Source of the DNA: an uncultured Collinsella sp.
GTDB taxonomy: Bacteria; Actinomycetota; Coriobacteriia; Coriobacteriales; Coriobacteriaceae
Assembly: GCA_958447445.1 (NCBI GenBank)
Contig: CAUDAE010000016.1
Span: forward strand, 1 to 22,115
Direction: 5' to 3'
DNA: 22,115 nt
Part shown: positions 19,937 through 22,115 of the stretch, one piece after another
How positions within the stretch are numbered: the stretch's first letter is position 1
Layout: every line of letters begins with the position of its first letter
The notes under the pieces: model-generated
The model's input: only the letters and a program-made list of their open reading frames with translations
Databases searched by the model: none
Told to the model about the DNA's origin: nothing
Translations under genes and position numbers: made by a program

Positions 19937-21660
19937 TGAGGTTTATGAGGCCGTACCGCGGTCTGATTGCGGTGACGCTGTTTGCGGTGCTGATAGATAA
20001 CGTCGGTACGCTGTTGGTTCCCACGATGCTGGCGAACATGGTCAACACCGGTATTACCACGGGCGATGTCGACTATATATTACGCAACGGCCTGTACATG
20101 CTTATCGCGACCGGCATGGCCAGCGGCGGCACGGTGCTGGGCTGCTATCTTTCGGCGCGCCTGGCCGCCAACGTGGCCTGCGATATCCGCAATGCCGTGT
20201 ACGACAAGTCGCTCGAGCTGTCCGCCAGCGACTTTGAGCGCTTTGGCACGGGTTCGATGATCACGCGCTCGCTCAACGACATCAACGTGATTCAGCAAGC
20301 TGTCCTTCAGACGATTCAGCTGGTGCTGCCGGTGCCGTTCTTGGCCGTGGCAGGCATCATTTTTGCTTGGTTCATCGATCCCGCCATGGGCACGCTGCTG
20401 GGCGTGGTGGTTGCGATCGTGCTGGTGGCGGCGGTCTTTACGGTTGCCAACGCGGCGCCGATTTTTATGCGCCTACAGGGCTTTATCGACCGCATGAACG
20501 TGGTGCTGCGCGAGAACATCGTGGGCGTGCGCGTCATCCGCGCATTTAACAAGGAGCGCCACGAGGAGCAGCGCCTGGACGAGGTGTTTAGCGATTACGC
20601 GGCCAATGCCATCAAGGTCAACCACCTGTTTGTGGGTCTCGACAGCTCCAGCTTCTTTTTGATGAATATCGCCGAGGTGGCGGTGCTGTGGGTGGGCGGC
20701 AACCGCGTGGGCGTCCACGCCATGCAAATCGGTAGCATCTCGGCCGTGCTGGAGTACGCGATCCTGATCCTGTTCTTTGTGATGACGGCGCAGATGGTGA
20801 TTCTGACGCTCCCACGCGCCGCCGCATGCCTGAACCGTGCGCAGCAGGTGTTGGAGATTGAGCCGAGCATCGTGGACGGCAAGCGCACGCTGGACACGTG
20901 CGCGGCGGAGTCTGTTGACGGTGCCGACGCGGTGGCCGTGTTCGACCACATGTCGTTCCGTTTTGACGATGCCGACGAGGATACCCTGTGCGACCTGAGC
21001 TTTGCCTGTCTCCGTGGCCAGACCACGGCGATTGTAGGCTCGACGGGTTCGGGCAAGTCGACGGTGGCCAAGCTCTTGCTTCGCTTCCACGATGCCACGA
21101 AGGGCGCCATTCGCCTGAACGGCATCGATCTGCGCGACCTTTCGCAAGACGACATCCGCGGGCATATCGCTTACGTGCCGCAGAAGGCGTGGCTGTTCTC
21201 GGGTACGGTGGCGAGCAACCTGCGCTTTGGCAACGAGGGCGCGACCGAGGCTGACATGCTCCATGCGCTGGAGGTTGCCCAGAGCACCTTTGTGCTCGAT
21301 CAGCCCCAGGGGCTCGATACTCCGGTATCCCAGGGCGGCACGAACTTCTCGGGCGGTCAGCGCCAGCGCCTGGCCATTGCCCGCGCACTCATGAAGCATG
21401 CCGATCTGTATATCTTCGACGACAGTTTTTCGGCTCTGGACTTTAAGACCGATGCGGCACTGCGCCATGCGCTGCAGGACGAGACGCGCGATGCCGCGGT
21501 GCTCATCATCGCGCAGCGTATCTCGACCATTCTGCATGCCGATCAGATCGTGGTGCTCAAAGACGGCGAGATCGTCGGCCTAGGCACGCACGATGAGCTC
21601 ATGGAAACCTGCGAGGTGTACCGCGCTATCGCGGAATCGCAGATGAAGGGAGGTGAGTAG
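19924..21660 (+). CDS. ABC exporter half-transporter, permease-ATPase fusion (degenerate-site subunit)
   Basis: This 578-residue type IV exporter subunit has six membrane helices (about residues 13-300) and then an ATPase domain (about 335-575). Visible motifs are Walker A GSTGSGKST (372-380), Q-loop YVPQ (Q420), signature NFSGGQRQR (474-482) and Walker B YIFDDSFSALD (496-506). The catalytic glutamate after Walker B is an aspartate (D500), and the switch histidine is a glutamine (IIAQRIS, Q531). In heterodimeric exporters of the TM287/288 type this pattern marks the subunit providing the degenerate site. GAGGGGG precedes the start, inside the marR gene. Likely role: drug or metabolite efflux; the substrate is unknown. 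Confidence 0.93.
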   Translation: MRLLMRFMRPYRGLIAVTLFAVLIDNVGTLLVPTMLANMVNTGITTGDVDYILRNGLYMLIATGMASGGTVLGCYLSARLAANVACDIRNAVYDKSLELSASDFERFGTGSMITRSLNDINVIQQAVLQTIQLVLPVPFLAVAGIIFAWFIDPAMGTLLGVVVAIVLVAAVFTVANAAPIFMRLQGFIDRMNVVLRENIVGVRVIRAFNKERHEEQRLDEVFSDYAANAIKVNHLFVGLDSSSFFLMNIAEVAVLWVGGNRVGVHAMQIGSISAVLEYAILILFFVMTAQMVILTLPRAAACLNRAQQVLEIEPSIVDGKRTLDTCAAESVDGADAVAVFDHMSFRFDDADEDTLCDLSFACLRGQTTAIVGSTGSGKSTVAKLLLRFHDATKGAIRLNGIDLRDLSQDDIRGHIAYVPQKAWLFSGTVASNLRFGNEGATEADMLHALEVAQSTFVLDQPQGLDTPVSQGGTNFSGGQRQRLAIARALMKHADLYIFDDSFSALDFKTDAALRHALQDETRDAAVLIIAQRISTILHADQIVVLKDGEIVGLGTHDELMETCEVYRAIAESQMKGGE

Positions 21661-21661
21661 C

Positions 21662-22115
21662 ATGACCGAGGAGCTCAAGAAACAGGGCGGCCTTGATGAC
21701 GCTGTCGCCGCGGTACTGGTCGAGGAAACGGCTGCCGTGGCACCCGAGCTGGATGACGCCGCCAAGGCTGCAGCCGAGCGCGAGGCTCGCCGCCAAGCGC
21801 TCTACGAGGAAAACGAACGTGCCGAGGACGAGCGCGCCCGCGCCGAGGCAGAGCGTATGCGCGACGTGGACGATGAAGACGAGGACGAGACGCCTCGAGA
21901 TACCTGGGCGACGGTGCGCCGCCTGTGGAGCGAGGCTGCCGGCGACCATTGGCGCTTCTATATCGTGTTCGCGAGCATTGTGTTCTATGCCATCTTTAAC
22001 ACTGCTGCGCCGGCATATAGCGCCCGCGTGATCGATGAGCTGTGGAGCCACATTCAGGTGGCGTTTGCCAACGACACCACCTTCAACATCACCTGGGAGA
22101 ACTGCGGCAGGACCC
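21662..22115 (+). CDS. ABC exporter half-transporter, second subunit (3' end outside window)
   Basis: The open frame runs from ATG 21662, one base after the previous stop, to the window end (151 codons). GGGAGG in the end of the upstream gene is its ribosome site, so translation is coupled. Residues 1-80 are an unusual charged, helical extension rich in Glu, Asp, Ala and Arg (AAEREARRQALYEE, DVDDEDEDET), before the exporter core. From about 82, TWATVRRLWSEAAGDHWRFY and a first membrane helix (YIVFASIVFYAIFNTAAPAY) match the start of an ABC exporter transmembrane domain. It should be the partner of the preceding subunit and carry the intact catalytic site; that part is not in the window. Confidence 0.87.
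   Translation, partial: MTEELKKQGGLDDAVAAVLVEETAAVAPELDDAAKAAAEREARRQALYEENERAEDERARAEAERMRDVDDEDEDETPRDTWATVRRLWSEAAGDHWRFYIVFASIVFYAIFNTAAPAYSARVIDELWSHIQVAFANDTTFNITWENCGRT

Noticed and set aside
20473..21537. A 354-codon minus-strand frame opposite the ABC exporter gene.
   Set aside because: It is antisense to canonical Walker A, signature and Walker B motifs.

Overview
The window most resembles a chromosomal segment of an anaerobic gut actinobacterium of the class Coriobacteriia, probably Collinsella-like. This is an inference from GC-rich codon use, the mix of PTS operons, GntR/LacI regulators and heterodimeric ABC exporters, and the short dispersed intergenic repeats. No rRNA, tRNA, CRISPR array, transposase or phage gene is visible.

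Bases 1-4911 hold a sugar-alcohol catabolic cluster. It contains the C-terminal part of a xylulokinase-like FGGY kinase, a complete glucitol-family PTS (srlA, srlE, gutM, srlB), and an archaeal-type triosephosphate-isomerase homologue with two altered active-site positions. A bidirectional terminator follows, then a convergent GntR/UTRA repressor that probably controls the operon. By eye this block is lower in GC than the rest and may have been acquired.

Bases 5134-10338 hold a secreted DNA/RNA nuclease (minus strand), an AlbA/Schlafen-type ATP-binding regulator preceded by an array of a TCTCTCTAAA motif, an orphan LarE sulfur-transfer protein (minus strand) and a HAD phosphatase. Bases 10452-14563 hold a LacI regulator (minus strand), glmS with a palindrome upstream, and a FadR-type GntR regulator. 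Bases 14727-17919 hold a YeiH-type transporter, a degenerate sigma-54-activator-like protein with a Fis-type HTH, and a small single-pass membrane protein. Bases 18148-22115 hold a nitroreductase, a 96-residue protein of unknown function, and a MarR-led operon encoding the two halves of a heterodimeric ABC exporter; the second half runs off the window.

The least expected material is intergenic. (a) A ~50-bp hairpin repeat with an ACCTGTCC loop core occurs four times (6324, 8411, 11611 inverted, 13784). (b) A ~145-bp two-hairpin element occurs at 8488-8635 and 18001-18141; its stems differ in sequence between copies but stay complementary, and each copy abuts the stop codon of a minus-strand gene. 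(c) The TCTCTCTAAA array has 22-bp spacing and mirror symmetry around the promoter of the AlbA-type gene. (d) Two mutually exclusive hairpins lie between yeiH and the degenerate activator gene. Of these, the covarying two-hairpin element is the best candidate for something undescribed.
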